Shown here: piece after piece, positions 15,001 through 21,413 of the stretch
Numbering within the stretch: position 1 is the first letter of the stretch
Layout of the letters: each line of letters opens with the position of its first letter
Translations under genes and position numbers: made by a program
Notes under the pieces: model-generated
What the model was told of the DNA's origin: nothing
What the model saw: only the letters and a program-made list of their open reading frames with translations
Databases searched by the model: none
Source: Candidatus Omnitrophota bacterium
Lineage (GTDB): Bacteria > Omnitrophota > Omnitrophia > Omnitrophales > JACROU01
Reading direction: 5' to 3'
Length of the DNA stretch: 39,214 nucleotides
NCBI GenBank assembly: GCA_029261035.1
Contig: JAJDCD010000016.1
Coordinates: forward strand, 1-39,214

Positions 15001-18000
15001 GTTGTGGTAGCTGTTGCATTTAATGTATCAAAAGTACTATCTCCACTAATCGTGTGAGAACCAGTGGTAAAGGAAATATCTCCTGTTGATGTAAATGTTC
15101 CAGAATTACTAAAATCGGCTCCAGCAGTAATATCATTTGTGCTCATGTTTAAAGTAGCACCTGTTCCAATACTTATATTACCGTTTACTACTAACGACCC
15201 CTGCGGTGACCATGTTCCTCCATTACCATTAAAGTTCACGTGATGTAATGTGTCATTAACCGTAACATTTCCACCCGTAGTGTCGTCAAAGGTTGTCGTA
15301 TTTCCTGATTCCACATTGTAAGTTAATCCAGAAAGATCTACTCCTGTACCATCAAACGTTACAGTTCCAGAACCTGCGTTAAAAATCACATCCCCTGTTC
15401 CGCCACCGCCACCACTAGAAGCAATTGCAACGGTATAATCTTCGGTTTCACCATAATCAAAAACACCAGAACCTGATTGATTAGGCACTGGAGATTCAGC
15501 AAATTCATTAGTTACTCTCATACGAACATTACCCACAGAAGCCCCTGAAGGCGTATTGACTGTTGTACTGAATGGACTACCCGCATCCACAGATTCTGCT
15601 AGAATTATTTTCTCACTAGAACCAACACTATCATCATAAAAACCATCTCCGTCAAAATCAATCCACACCGTAATGTATTCAGATGAATCAATCACAATAT
15701 CAACACTTAACAAATCAGAACCACCTTGTGTTACATTTGCGGCTGTTCCACCCGTAAAGTCACTATAAGTTGTAGAACCCGTTGAATTGTTAATTCCTGC
15801 AAAAGTAACATTCTGAATATATTCAAAGCTAGCATCATCAGATTGTGAAGTTCCTGTTACGTCATAACAATCTGGGCCTGCTCCTGTACAATTATCAGAA
15901 AAAGGTCCTCCTCCGCCACCTGTAGCAGAAACACTTAAGGATGTAATCGTAATTGAGGGATCATTAACAGATGCTTCTAAAGTAATATCTCCTCCTCCAG
16001 AAGTATTAATTTCCAAAGTAGCAAAAGAAACGTCAGAGTCAATATTAAGTGTTCGTGCTGTTGCGCCTGTATTCAAAACTCTAAAAACATTAAAAGATTC
16101 ACCAGCTGCATCGACAGTAATATTTCCATTCGTAATATCTACAATGATTGTTGAAGTTTGAGCTGTAAGAAACCCTCCTGAAAAATCAAGGTCACCAGTA
16201 AAAGTATGTGTTCCAGAACCTGCTTCGAAAGTGCCATTGACAACTAATGCAACAGCCTCTAAGTTTCCAGTGGTCATTCTAAGCGTATCAACAACATCCA
16301 ATGTAGCTGCTGTAACGGCTATATCGTTTCCAGAAACAGAATATGAAATATCTCCTGGTGTTGCATCGGTATAAGATCCTAAGGCAAGAGATAAGTCATT
16401 TGCTGTAGCAAGACCGGATCCCAATTTGCTCATTACAGAAAACGTATCTGCTGAAATATCAAAGTCCGTTATTGCAGCTACTGGTTCTCCTGCTACAGCA
16501 ACGGCTAACCCTTGAAATGTAACGCTATCTAAATAACCTAACACTCTTTGTCCTGGGTGTAACGATAACGTAGTACTAAAAATTCCTGACCCGTCTGTAT
16601 CAAATGTTCCCTGATCAATACCATCAATCAATAAACGAACAGCATCAGTAACACTAATTTCAGGTGTTGTTCCCGAAATAGTTACTGCTGTTCCTGCACC
16701 AAACAACCAAGATGGAATTCCTTCGTTATAATCAGTATTAACTCCGTCTGTTCCCAATACAGAAATAATGCTACTTGTCGTTAATTCGGAATTATTAACC
16801 GTTACATTCCCAACATTTTGTCCAGATGCAAGATCCCAAGTAAAACGAGTGCTTTGATCGGTACTGTCTAAAGTAACTCCATTTTCTAATGTTACTACTC
16901 CTGCGATAGTAAAAACTGTTCCACTTTCAAACCGAACCTCTTTTCCGGCTGTATCAATAGTTAAGTCATTAAAATTAGTTGTTCCTGTAACAGAAGCTGT
17001 ATTACCAGAATTATTAAAATTGATTTCTCCTGTAGTCACATAACCCGTAGACCCTACTTGATTATCAAAATCACCTCCAACAGTAACAACAAAACCACCA
17101 TCATTAAGCACACCATTTTGAATTAATAAGTTTCCTGTTACCGTTACATCATCCGCTAAGGTAGCGACAACACCAGCATTTTTATTCACTCTTAAACTAG
17201 CCATAGTGGCTGTTGTTAAGTTTGTAGTCCAAGATTGAGAATTAGCTCCACCTGCAAATGTAAATGCACCTAAGATATTAATTGTTCCTGCTGTAATATC
17301 TGCATCTCTAAATAAGTTAAATGTATCATTAACTGTTAAAGTTCCAACTCCGACATCAACTGTAAAAAAATCAGGATAAACAGCATCAAAAGTAGCATTG
17401 TTTGCATCTGTAACAGTCACATCACCAGGGTTATTAATATCTCCAACAATCACATCACCCAAAGGTGCATTAAAAGTAAAGTTGTAGAAATTATTACTAT
17501 CTCCATCTGTGTCCCCTAAAGTAATATTACCTGTTGTGCTATCAAAAGATGAATTTGCTTCAAGAAAAACTTCTTGTTCTATAGAAATATTGCCAGTTGT
17601 AAAAACACCTCCCTCAACATCTATCGTGTCGCTGAAACCATTTCCAGACCCTGTTGAAGTAAAGCTAGATAAACGATCTGTAGCTCCAAGCGGTGTATCA
17701 AAATCAACATCACTGGCGGTTCCTATGGTAACTGTAAGTGAAAAGTTATTCCCACTTGATGATTCAAAAGATTCATGATCAAAAAAGATGTCTGCTCCAG
17801 CTGGAGACCCTCCAGCATCTGTAACATCTAACACAGTATTTCCTGTTAGAATGACATCAGCTACGTTATCAAAAGTAATATCATTTCCTTGGGTAATAAT
17901 ACTTCCATTCAATTCTATATCAATCGGTGTATTAGAACTTCCTCCAAATCGAAAACTAGCGTCATCATTACCTGTCAAAGTTCCATTAACTAAAAATTTT

Positions 18001-21000
18001 CCTGTATCTGCTTGAGCAATATTGTCCACACCATCAAAATGAACTGGATCTTTAAATGTAGCGGTTTGAATTTCTAGCGTATGAAGCATAACCGAAGCGC
18101 CGATCGTAATTAAACTAAACCCGTCTGCTAAAGCGTTCACATCTGTTGTTGTTAAGTCCATTTGACCTACAGTATCCCCAGCACCACCAATAACAGCATC
18201 CACAGAATTTTGCGTTGTAAAGTTCAGAAAGTTAATTGTTAATTCAATACCAGCACCACTGGCTGAAACAGAATTAATACCTCCGTTAAAATCAACTTCT
18301 TCTACATGAACACCTCCAGAAGAAGTGAAAGTTAGCGTGGAATTGAAAGTGACTTTTCCTCCTCCATTCTGAGATTCTATTGTTCCTCCATTCATGGTAA
18401 CCGCTCCATTAAAAACAACATCGTCATCATCAAAGAGCCACCCACCTCCATTAGGAAAGTCCGCATTAAAAAATGTTAGAGTTCCTGAACTATTAATGGT
18501 GTGGGTTCCCGCAAAATCATCAAATTGAAAGGTTCCTGTATTAGGGTTATAAGTTCCTGAACTTAGGTTGGCTGCGCGTCCTACTCGAATGGTTCCTGTA
18601 TTATTATTCAAAACTCCTGCGCCACTAGACATCAATAAATCTAAATCAACTGAAAATGTTCCAGACTGAACATTTAAGGTTCCTCCCGTAATAGAGGAGC
18701 TGCCTAACATAGATAATGTATTACTTCCTAATTCCACCGTTCCTCCAGACTGTGTATAGGATGTAACACTTGGAGCATCTAAAAATAGGTCTCTAGCTAA
18801 GGTAATGGTTCCTGTATAAGCTGCGCTAATAATCAGACGGTCTACTGTCCCACCAAATGAAGCATCAACCGTAGAATCATCTGTAGAGGTTCCATCGAAG
18901 GTAATAACATCGGCTGCTCCTGGAATGCCATTTGGATCCCAATTAAGTGGATCAGACCAAATTCCTGTGCTACCTCCATTATCCCAGGTAGGGTCAAAAT
19001 CCCAATTCGTGTTATTTCCGAAACTAGCAGCTGGCTTCACCTTAATGATACTTTCTGACACATTATTAGAATCTCCAAAAAAGACATATTCTAATATCAC
19101 ATTTCCGAGAGGGCTCAAGTTCCATTGACCATTTCCAGGATCCGTGGATTGCACTCGAATTAGATTTTCACGATTTCTGCCATCTTCACCCAAAATGCTC
19201 ATTTCATTCAAAATGGTTTGAGTGGATCCAGATTCGATATAAATTTGTTTTGCAGGAGAATGTGAAACAAAATTGTGATAGGTGTTGTCGCCGATAACGG
19301 TCGAGGCTAAATTTGAGTTCATAAAATTAACGGTTGAAGTGCCTGAATTAAATGTGCCACCCTGACTCACCCAGTTTCCACCCACCGAAATTTGATTTCC
19401 ACCAGCGTTCAAAACACCCCCTTCAAGAATCAAATCAGTAGAAACGGATAAATCACTATTAACAAAAATATTTTCGGAAAAATTACTCATAAGATGAATT
19501 TCTTTAACTTCTGTTGGGGAATCAATAATGGAATTACCTAAGGAAGAACTACTAAATATAACAATATCCCCTGCACTAGGGACTAAATTACCTTCCCAGT
19601 TCAGCGGATTTGACCAATTCGAATTATTTCCTGCACCTGTCCAAACAATACCTCCTAAAGAAAAATCCCATCCGGCGTTTCCAGATGAGTCAAAACTGTG
19701 GCGTAAACCAGATGGTGGCCCGTGGATATTGACATTAGTTCCGTCCATCATATCAACATAAGATATGCTACTTTGGTTCTGAATATCGATCTTCCATGGA
19801 ATCCCTGGAGCAGTCGATTTGATCTGAAGCAACTTTCCAGGAGCTCCTCGAAGCGTCAAAGTACCCAAAACGGCCTGGGTACTATCGGCCTCAAAACTCA
19901 CAATTTTTCCAGGTTCTGTAACAGTTAAGTTATAGTAATTGTTATCTCCGTAAATTTCTGTTTCGTCAAAACCGAAGAATTCTACTGTCGAAGTACCTGG
20001 ATTAAAACTACCCATATTGATCCAGTCAGCACCTATTTTGTAGAGTCCATTCTCTGCATTCACCAAAACTCCGGGGTCAATAACCAAAGATCCATTGGCC
20101 TGAATAGTCGTATCTATACCCTGGTCAAAAGTGGTTGTTACTGAGCTCTCGACAGCTGGACTTAAAATCAAGTCTCCAGCAGCGGCAATTTGACCCAAAA
20201 TACTGTCTCCAGAAGCCGATACTTCCACATCTCCATGGTTAATTGTCATAACCGTAGTATCCACTTTTTGCTCAAACCTTCCAACTCCATCCTGATCGTG
20301 ATCTGCAGAGAAGCTTAGCTTACCGGATACGACTGTGACATTATGATTCACTAATATATGATTATCTGCATTCATCGTCAGATTACCTGTGGCTAAAACA
20401 TCCTCCACAACTTCAATATCAGATGCCGACTCCAATAGAGTGTCCCCATTATTAGCTTGGTACACACCTCCCACCTCCAACTTAGAATCACTCGATATCT
20501 TAATCTGCCCATCATTAGCTTGAAGAGCTCCTACACTACGAACAGGAGCCCCTACTCCTAAGATCTCAATCTCCCCATTATTGTTTACTACAGAGTTTGC
20601 TCGAATAATACCCGTTTGATTTACGGCATGATCAAAAAGTCCCATAGCTGACTTCGCTTTTAAAACAACAACTCCTCCATCGGCATTAATCTGACCTGAT
20701 TGATCAATTTGATCTGAAACTGGATTTCCCTCAAAATCTAAAACAGAATGTGTTGTTGCCTGATCAACTCCTATAGCAATCTGACCATTCCCTGAAATTC
20801 CGATTGTAACAACATTACCTGTTGCAATTGCAGCTGTACCTAACGGAGCTACTACAACTCCCGTATTTCTAACTGCATCACCCACCAAAACTGCAAAGCC
20901 CCCCTCTCGGGTATTAATATTTCCTTCATTCAATAAAAATGACATTTGATTGTTAATGGTTTGATCGATCGATCCAAATAAATATTGACCTGCTAAAAAG

Positions 21001-21413
21001 TTTGCATTTGGAATATCTAAAGTTGAGGCGATAATTCCACCCACATTGATATTCGCATTTTGAGCAAAATGGATTCCCGCAGTGTTCACTAAAATAATAT
21101 TTCCATTCGCTGTTAGAGTTCCGTTAATCAAAGATTGATTTCCTCCAATTACACGATTCAATGTTATGGCATTCACATCAGGAAGATTAAAATTAACTGT
21201 TTCGTTTTGAGCAATGTTAAATGAATTGTATTCGATGATGGAGTTATTAGAAGCTGTGATGTTCAGCGTGCTGGAATCGGATTGATCGAAGGAAACATTT
21301 CCTTCAACAACATTATAGTCTTGAGGTAAAGCTAAAAGCACAGGTGATAAAACCATAACTAAACACAAGACCATAAAACCAGTAATAAAATTTCTGCTTC
21401 GCCCAAATACCAT
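1..21413 (-). CDS. Giant filamentous-haemagglutinin-like TpsA exoprotein (C-terminus beyond left edge)
   Basis: The ATG at 21413 lies 8 nt after a GGAG ribosome site (21421-21424). The frame, read by eye, stays open to base 3, giving at least 7137 codons without a stop. A signal peptide of about 30 residues (cleavage near LLA/LPQ) precedes a TPS secretion domain at about residues 30-300, with NRVIGGNQSLINGTL and GGIIASTLDI typical of the haemagglutination-activity family. Then come G/N/T/S-rich beta-helix-type repeats and two W-x-G/NW modules (about 591 with WTGAGNNSNWSNPLNW, and about 821). A GEVED-type domain lies at about 1845-1990 (WIDFDGDG, DYGETEDYTV). A NGDFETGDLTNW module is near 2508, a propeller-like block at 3768-4418 and a repeat array at about 4905-6240. 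Family knowledge: such proteins leave the cell through a TpsB pore and act as adhesins. The specific role and partner are not known. No anchor is visible because the C-terminus is missing. Confidence 0.88.
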   Translation of the reverse strand, partial: MVFGRSRNFITGFMVLCLVMVLSPVLLALPQDYNVVEGNVSFDQSDSSTLNITASNNSIIEYNSFNIAQNETVNFNLPDVNAITLNRVIGGNQSLINGTLTANGNIILVNTAGIHFAQNANINVGGIIASTLDIPNANFLAGQYLFGSIDQTINNQMSFLLNEGNINTREGGFAVLVGDAVRNTGVVVAPLGTAAIATGNVVTIGISGNGQIAIGVDQATTHSVLDFEGNPVSDQIDQSGQINADGGVVVLKAKSAMGLFDHAVNQTGIIRANSVVNNNGEIEILGVGAPVRSVGALQANDGQIKISSDSKLEVGGVYQANNGDTLLESASDIEVVEDVLATGNLTMNADNHILVNHNVTVVSGKLSFSADHDQDGVGRFEQKVDTTVMTINHGDVEVSASGDSILGQIAAAGDLILSPAVESSVTTTFDQGIDTTIQANGSLVIDPGVLVNAENGLYKIGADWINMGSFNPGTSTVEFFGFDETEIYGDNNYYNLTVTEPGKIVSFEADSTQAVLGTLTLRGAPGKLLQIKSTAPGIPWKIDIQNQSSISYVDMMDGTNVNIHGPPSGLRHSFDSSGNAGWDFSLGGIVWTGAGNNSNWSNPLNWEGNLVPSAGDIVIFSSSSLGNSIIDSPTEVKEIHLMSNFSENIFVNSDLSVSTDLILEGGVLNAGGNQISVGGNWVSQGGTFNSGTSTVNFMNSNLASTVIGDNTYHNFVSHSPAKQIYIESGSTQTILNEMSILGEDGRNRENLIRVQSTDPGNGQWNLSPLGNVILEYVFFGDSNNVSESIIKVKPAASFGNNTNWDFDPTWDNGGSTGIWSDPLNWDPNGIPGAADVITFDGTSTDDSTVDASFGGTVDRLIISAAYTGTITLARDLFLDAPSVTSYTQSGGTVELGSNTLSMLGSSSITGGTLNVQSGTFSVDLDLLMSSGAGVLNNNTGTIRVGRAANLSSGTYNPNTGTFQFDDFAGTHTINSSGTLTFFNADFPNGGGWLFDDDDVVFNGAVTMNGGTIESQNGGGKVTFNSTLTFTSSGGVHVEEVDFNGGINSVSASGAGIELTINFLNFTTQNSVDAVIGGAGDTVGQMDLTTTDVNALADGFSLITIGASVMLHTLEIQTATFKDPVHFDGVDNIAQADTGKFLVNGTLTGNDDASFRFGGSSNTPIDIELNGSIITQGNDITFDNVADVILTGNTVLDVTDAGGSPAGADIFFDHESFESSSGNNFSLTVTIGTASDVDFDTPLGATDRLSSFTSTGSGNGFSDTIDVEGGVFTTGNISIEQEVFLEANSSFDSTTGNITLGDTDGDSNNFYNFTFNAPLGDVIVGDINNPGDVTVTDANNATFDAVYPDFFTVDVGVGTLTVNDTFNLFRDADITAGTINILGAFTFAGGANSQSWTTNLTTATMASLRVNKNAGVVATLADDVTVTGNLLIQNGVLNDGGFVVTVGGDFDNQVGSTGYVTTGEINFNNSGNTASVTGTTNFNDLTIDTAGKEVRFESGTVFTIAGVVTLENGVTLDSTDQSTRFTWDLASGQNVGNVTVNNSELTTSSIISVLGTDGVNTDYNEGIPSWLFGAGTAVTISGTTPEISVTDAVRLLIDGIDQGTFDTDGSGIFSTTLSLHPGQRVLGYLDSVTFQGLAVAVAGEPVAAITDFDISADTFSVMSKLGSGLATANDLSLALGSYTDATPGDISYSVSGNDIAVTAATLDVVDTLRMTTGNLEAVALVVNGTFEAGSGTHTFTGDLDFSGGFLTAQTSTIIVDITNGNITVDAAGESFNVFRVLNTGATARTLNIDSDVSFATLEINTSGGGDITLEASVNDPSITITSLSVSATGGGGGPFSDNCTGAGPDCYDVTGTSQSDDASFEYIQNVTFAGINNSTGSTTYSDFTGGTAANVTQGGSDLLSVDIVIDSSEYITVWIDFDGDGFYDDSVGSSEKIILAESVDAGSPFSTTVNTPSGASVGNVRMRVTNEFAESPVPNQSGSGVFDYGETEDYTVAIASSGGGGGTGDVIFNAGSGTVTFDGTGVDLSGLTYNVESGNTTTFDDTTGGNVTVNDTLHHVNFNGNGGTWSPQGSLVVNGNISIGTGATLNMSTNDITAGADFSNSGTFTSTGDISFTTGSHTISGDSTFDTLNATATTTTLIFATNSTTTVTNILNIAGSAADEIVLQSDNTGVGKFNLDLPSGSKNISFADIADVEVLGYNLYAADSINSSNNDDGGSVPKVNFVSSGPITVSGTTISLTSKTVRLIRNGIDEGFQISDGGTGVFTFNITSALGDNILIYLDGEAEVSTSVTQVGGTAATPAVITGMNLNENEVGIYSQGSQEVTNGTLQDSKGSFDDSDILYTPGSPAITIDFADFSVPTGNTFTQTDILTIDGGSLLIGGTFNGSSVAGTVVTVQNGDLTNDGTLNPGQAHFRIIPISQNVTIADGSYYDLSLLGTLSIANRVITLEAGTFNILNNLVVDVEDSGDLITVDAATNNPDVNVTGTLSGGSIALTQAFSSSSVVLNGDFETGDLTNWTADLINGDVTLPIDGLDSVFPGTYSLETAGALDSQTGIISQTFTAFTPGSDSVLQVYIKGDIEDGFDNLKISVILDDGSDTIHVLDDLEGLSDQVVFTAQSFSLAGVPDDIKGVHIEAVNDDDFGSDALLDNIDIGTTTNSKIINAGSGTWIVGNYSDDNVDFQSENSTFGLSGSGTLDTTDTNFNNVLIDNGTVTINGNINLVGSFTIGASGILDIEGNNRSIVADSIVFSGGANSVTGTGTLTLQPASTTSAINLGSVGGGLNLSSTTLAALSNTLTGVVIGTAGTGEHAVVVDAVTVNAPLTLNAPAGAGTTTINGNLNALGGLTINGTGATTTINADIVTAGVAVTINDSVLVTGDRLIDTTNAGAVSTGANITITGTGNGDSVGSNDDSLSFTAGTGGAIDLQGTWGGTDTLNNMTINSASTVALNTITIGNALTSTTTTGRITFNNTVVTGGDVSLTALDFLINTNGSINANSGTGDITMVATDGAILNEQAGTALIGNDLILTVNQTAADNVVGGGGCLVLTTDADTITVTASDGFEISNTGDVSLTANTTGESGGGSFDNTAGNLTLNTINLGTGDFTVNMFTSGSILDGNGATLNITAGDASLFSQGSVGTGLDPIETSVATISLTTGGTNGVHVTETDNVEVQFLTATSESTFISGGALTIDTTGTVTNTGNLQFLVDDGITVSDDVTVTSGNIIFNADADSDGVGAFTMNASTTISTVTSGALTLTASDASTLRGINLASGADLGLNVGSGTVVYTANNAMTSISDTLDISAGVTLALNGQNLTTTTLSYAGTLRVLGNETIIAPSGIGITGTFELVGDGGGTSETRNIGSGQSIGLSTFFNLVVNDTAGTPDSFVFAGAITVNGSFTLTAGSVTAPTTLNVASDFSNSGSFTHNSGTVVLNGQDQQINGSTTFNHLTKDISGGGASRTLTFQEGTTQTIAGTLTLTGDGSNKLLLRSTTDTVQWSLDHTTGFTGNQSVTDVDVKDSNNTDAQALVPVSSIDSLNNVNWNFVVTTIGGTVYSDQGTTTLDGVTIRLISNGVDQGTQVSAGGGSYTFAGLTLSSTEVVLVYIDGDATDGTTVTRLGGTDISDLDIYGDTLILRSDDVGAVTQSDLNTAKGAQSDVEILYSLSGSNITVSANTELYIWGNKTFETPASATLEVETVEIPTGATMILGANSILKITGDGTPLTGSGSLDTTTNTPNTVQFTNEGTVDVTAGGPVSSFNNLTLTPLEVTAFAEDNHLVTDSSNLNEAVIDTANGFIYYATNDTSAEIFKVRISDFSVVGILTLSSGENNIGAATIDTQGNAAYFGTGTSPGIIIKIDLVNFQRAGAITLASGENNISAAVSDLSGATNYGYFVTNTFPSKIIKIDYSTFTQDGSTLTLNSGENIYKAVIIDEGAGTDGELYLGNNASTDSGFVRVDLDTFTRTGFTNLDASDDFIRVAAIDTSGATSFAYFGTGTNPGRVIKVNLSTLTRVGAVDFASGDIAGDTMAIDTVNDFIYTGVTSSNDELIRIDLNNFTVGGRSKIELSSNRIRGGVVDTAGGFAYFGIGFGSSGIAKVNLTTFVEDDYLNTTLVASGANSGVIDVDGGFAYFGSDSNKIFKIRLSDFQMVSILSLSSVGSMRVGAFIDTSLGYAYFPTSGQKLVRVNLSNFTSDDLALGFTPNGTVYDSINKNAYITGGTGLNRIDISAFSLNGSIVLSESPTFNAAATLIDESAGFAYFATDTTPSKIMKVNLSTFTEVGSALTLDAGDGRAKSAVLGPNGNFAYFGTSTLTPARIIKVNLSSFTRVGHITLNTNENDLFGAVVLDPNTGISYWGATQSTSNAHVVKVDLNDPTFSRIDGFTFVGFLLHSPRAAVIDSTGGELIFGLNTNPTRIVKVDIGGKDTFRLGSGTGQTLTVNGNLIIDGPISGADFDPTITVVGDLIINSLARLTASESSTITLQGNLVNNGTFGPQTGTVTFSGSGSQTISGASTTSFYNLNHTGSGTFTLGANMNVSNDFVNSAGAVALAGFSLVAVGTINNTASITSTGNINLTAASITAGTLNANSGSGDITLTASSGSIVGTSSSLTASNLTLLASSGAVGTSGNPVATTTSNVEGSYGTGGFYLTNTGALTIGGIGATVGVSGTSGGVTIVASSPLTVSEAISEAGDVTLTATGDGGGDDDLTLDASVTSTGGNVILNAGDDVILNAAGDVTASSGEIRITADAGGGAGGGGVTQASGNVLTTPSLYVSSGGNVLLGEVANNITTLAADVNDASALLTYADADAFVLGTVNGITGVTTNNGDATLTVNTGDFILANGTGDEINLGSGLLTITASADESTIELGTVAGIQITATGGINFTADHIGIDTTSTIITGGIVRLQPSSASQLLTFGNANGKSLGSAGTFSMQIQELDRFTGSNTLRLGNASSGAVTVSTFSPSITDFTNVAIITGSTIIQTANSITATNLRLESVGNIDFTPASNSNDIDVLAVSISGTGTLDFDNTTALTLGTVDGLSGIQTTNQNATVEADTGGINVQQAISVGSGTITLNALGADQLLTIGANVSSTGAVNYTADNMTLTGTTTATGVTVTLNVAATSSHAVDLGGADSTSALGLTNTELNTITANIIRITSAQNISITSAINLSGTSTLSLITGTSFGTVTQSGSATITETNLRISAEETVTLIEANSVTNLAIVVSDFDPISFTNAGDLTITSVDGVDGVASGAGGFATVTLTTNDGDLSILDTPATYDVFTTGNMLLTAGGVNNTLTITGAIRSQGTSYTLVADNMTLTGSTPGTAATLYIRQVTNGREMDFGTNTVGKLSLTQAELDTLPNQIQNLFIGDSNTGNITFTSAITRNQNGNDMSLTTGGTITQSASATISTNTLGMISVGSITLTEANAVFEVAANISGAGNTFNFTESNALLLGSYGGATNISTNNGDVTINVTAGDFDITNRTGDEIGIGSGTLTFNLSGVDADLDWGTTAGIQITANGGINVNADHLVIHNSSTIATLGEVVITPATVGHSINLSGGGASQGSNGIMELGSQELDNITGATAFRIGDSNTGSITGTFIQNITPLLVLTSNGPISNNSINGTNVKLVSVGAITLSGGTITGNLAASISGSGNAFSFTSTADISLGGAVDGLSGIVTTNGAISLTSTSNDITITNTAATFDLDAGTSTLALTASTADAIITVAGDVRGTGGVTYNSDQLVLTGDTTATGATVTIDAVAHAVEFGSADSTSLLGLTDAEIDTITANLLRIDSAGGINFAEAISFDNITNLSLTTTGSSNDITQAGGATLTGIANLKVVAGKNLTLNEANDVDQIAGDFNGTDFQARSFSFADVDDLIVGTVDGITGIDYDGAINTTSGPITVITTDGNLTIDEDVIADSFSTMTLTAGGTNRVLTINALAQVSGTQFLTLTGDNMDFTNASFSLVQRAHLKPSTAGTLIHIGSADAAGILGLTDTELDKFSPASGTILRIGDSNSGNIVFTAPQTRISSNNEASFITGGTITQQAGATLDVGFTAFQSVGAITLNEANPMSAIAVNITGSGNALSVTSVSSFSLAPFTADGINGITTNDGDVTLTNNVATDVEFASTTGTEVDAGAGFFTYILGADEAQIRFGITGTVEIIATGGMRFVADNIAIRTDNTMTAGGTVTFEPANAGQLVNYSNSGSFGFGSVGTMEVTAGEIGAFTGISTLRLGNSTTGALTTVNTSAGGGASTLSLISGSTISQSNSMSVTNLRLDAVGNVTYNNASNDFDTVAINVSGASNTVDIRDTDDLALGTVDGVTGLTTNNGDATVTVGTSMTQAGGALINVGTAGFGITASGNVDLSTENNTLATIAASITGAGNTFAFTDADVVTVGTVNALVGINTNGTTTLNAGTNIVVDNNIIVTNANLTLNSDSDSNGTGSITINPGDLVTTVTSGDIILNASQDSTLGTMNPAGVLDLNVNVGSIVYTAGDSVSVVTLDIAENVTLALVGETLVASTIVNEGTIRARGDESVIVTTNDTDSGTWEFIGTDAGASRTLPTFTGDDYFNLVINDTNGTLDTFDAVGVTVANIGTTTLTAGQLTVASGTFTTGAYTQTGGIFVAGAGSYVGTANSYNQSGGTFNSPSGGMTDTDYILSGTAIFNQGGDVTASGDFDLSGTATFNDSANNLNIGGNLTIANGGTVSFNADEGTVVFTGTSHTIDPDNTTAGVTFYNLTYDQSATSNAASLLVTADERVTITNTTTLKGNATNDLTLDSTSGGTQWEIDPQGTRDFSNIDVQDSNNVNATAAAAGAGSLDSGNNTNWIFFGDVAGFLLDAVGGSGIAGKTIAVSVNGGAATLAASTTVSSGAFTVSGNTFSSGDVITFYVDNDGTVDAVTVTLSNIDSTAGALSNISLHQNHLTLRHENGGPITNDNLDTANNSGDSDIAAIYTIDGGDNVTIATGEELLVILGATYTPGANVTINSGGTIDIRGTLAVGANTIDVNGTWQSSGSVTVGAGVLNVAANFTQTGGVIPDVTFDGSSGIITQTAGTIGNLTFTHTSGDKDLLSDFTITGDLTVSDTVGSADIEGVGGTRTITVGGNYIQNNTGDFGNSNLVLTFDDLGSGTSHTMTITAGTFTANLDLTNAGQTVDL
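2600..6720 (-). repeat. Seven-unit higher-order repeat array inside the giant TpsA
   Basis: Seven units share the pattern E-(L/I)-(D/G)-x-(F/I/L)-x-x-x-x-x-L-R-(I/L)-G-x-S-x-T-G-x-(I/V). Aligned arginine (or equivalent) codons are at 2769, 3435, 4095, 4701, 5355, 5991 and 6609, so spacings are 666, 660, 606, 654, 636 and 618 bp. The units fall into three classes in the order A-B-C-A-B-C-A, which gives a super-period of about 1.9 kb. Each unit also contains a linker like LGTVDGLTGITTNNGD. A single related unit occurs in the second TpsA near 38460. Confidence 0.7.
8160..10110 (-). repeat. 14-unit propeller-like repeat block inside the giant TpsA
   Basis: The protein reads as about fourteen consecutive units of 40-50 residues with the pattern A-x-x-D-x-x-G-x-A-Y-F-G-T-x-x-x-P-x-x-I-x-K-V-x-L-x-x-F. 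Examples are GFAYFATDTTPSKIMKVNL and AAYFGTGTSPGIIIKIDL. This looks like a beta-propeller (NHL/YVTN-like), and fourteen units would give two seven-bladed propellers. The pattern is unlike the T/G/N-rich beta-helix sequence on either side. The fold and blade count are inference from pattern reading. Confidence 0.7.
20500..21350 (-). other. TPS (haemagglutination-activity) secretion domain of the giant TpsA
   Basis: This is the N-terminal secretion domain inside the giant gene. Readable motifs are YNSFNIAQNETVNFNLP, NRVIGGNQSLINGTL, NGNIILVNTAGIHF and GGIIASTLDI. They follow the usual order of the two-partner-secretion domain recognised by TpsB POTRA domains. The common NPNG stretch is replaced by NTAG. 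The left boundary is approximate. Confidence 0.85.
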
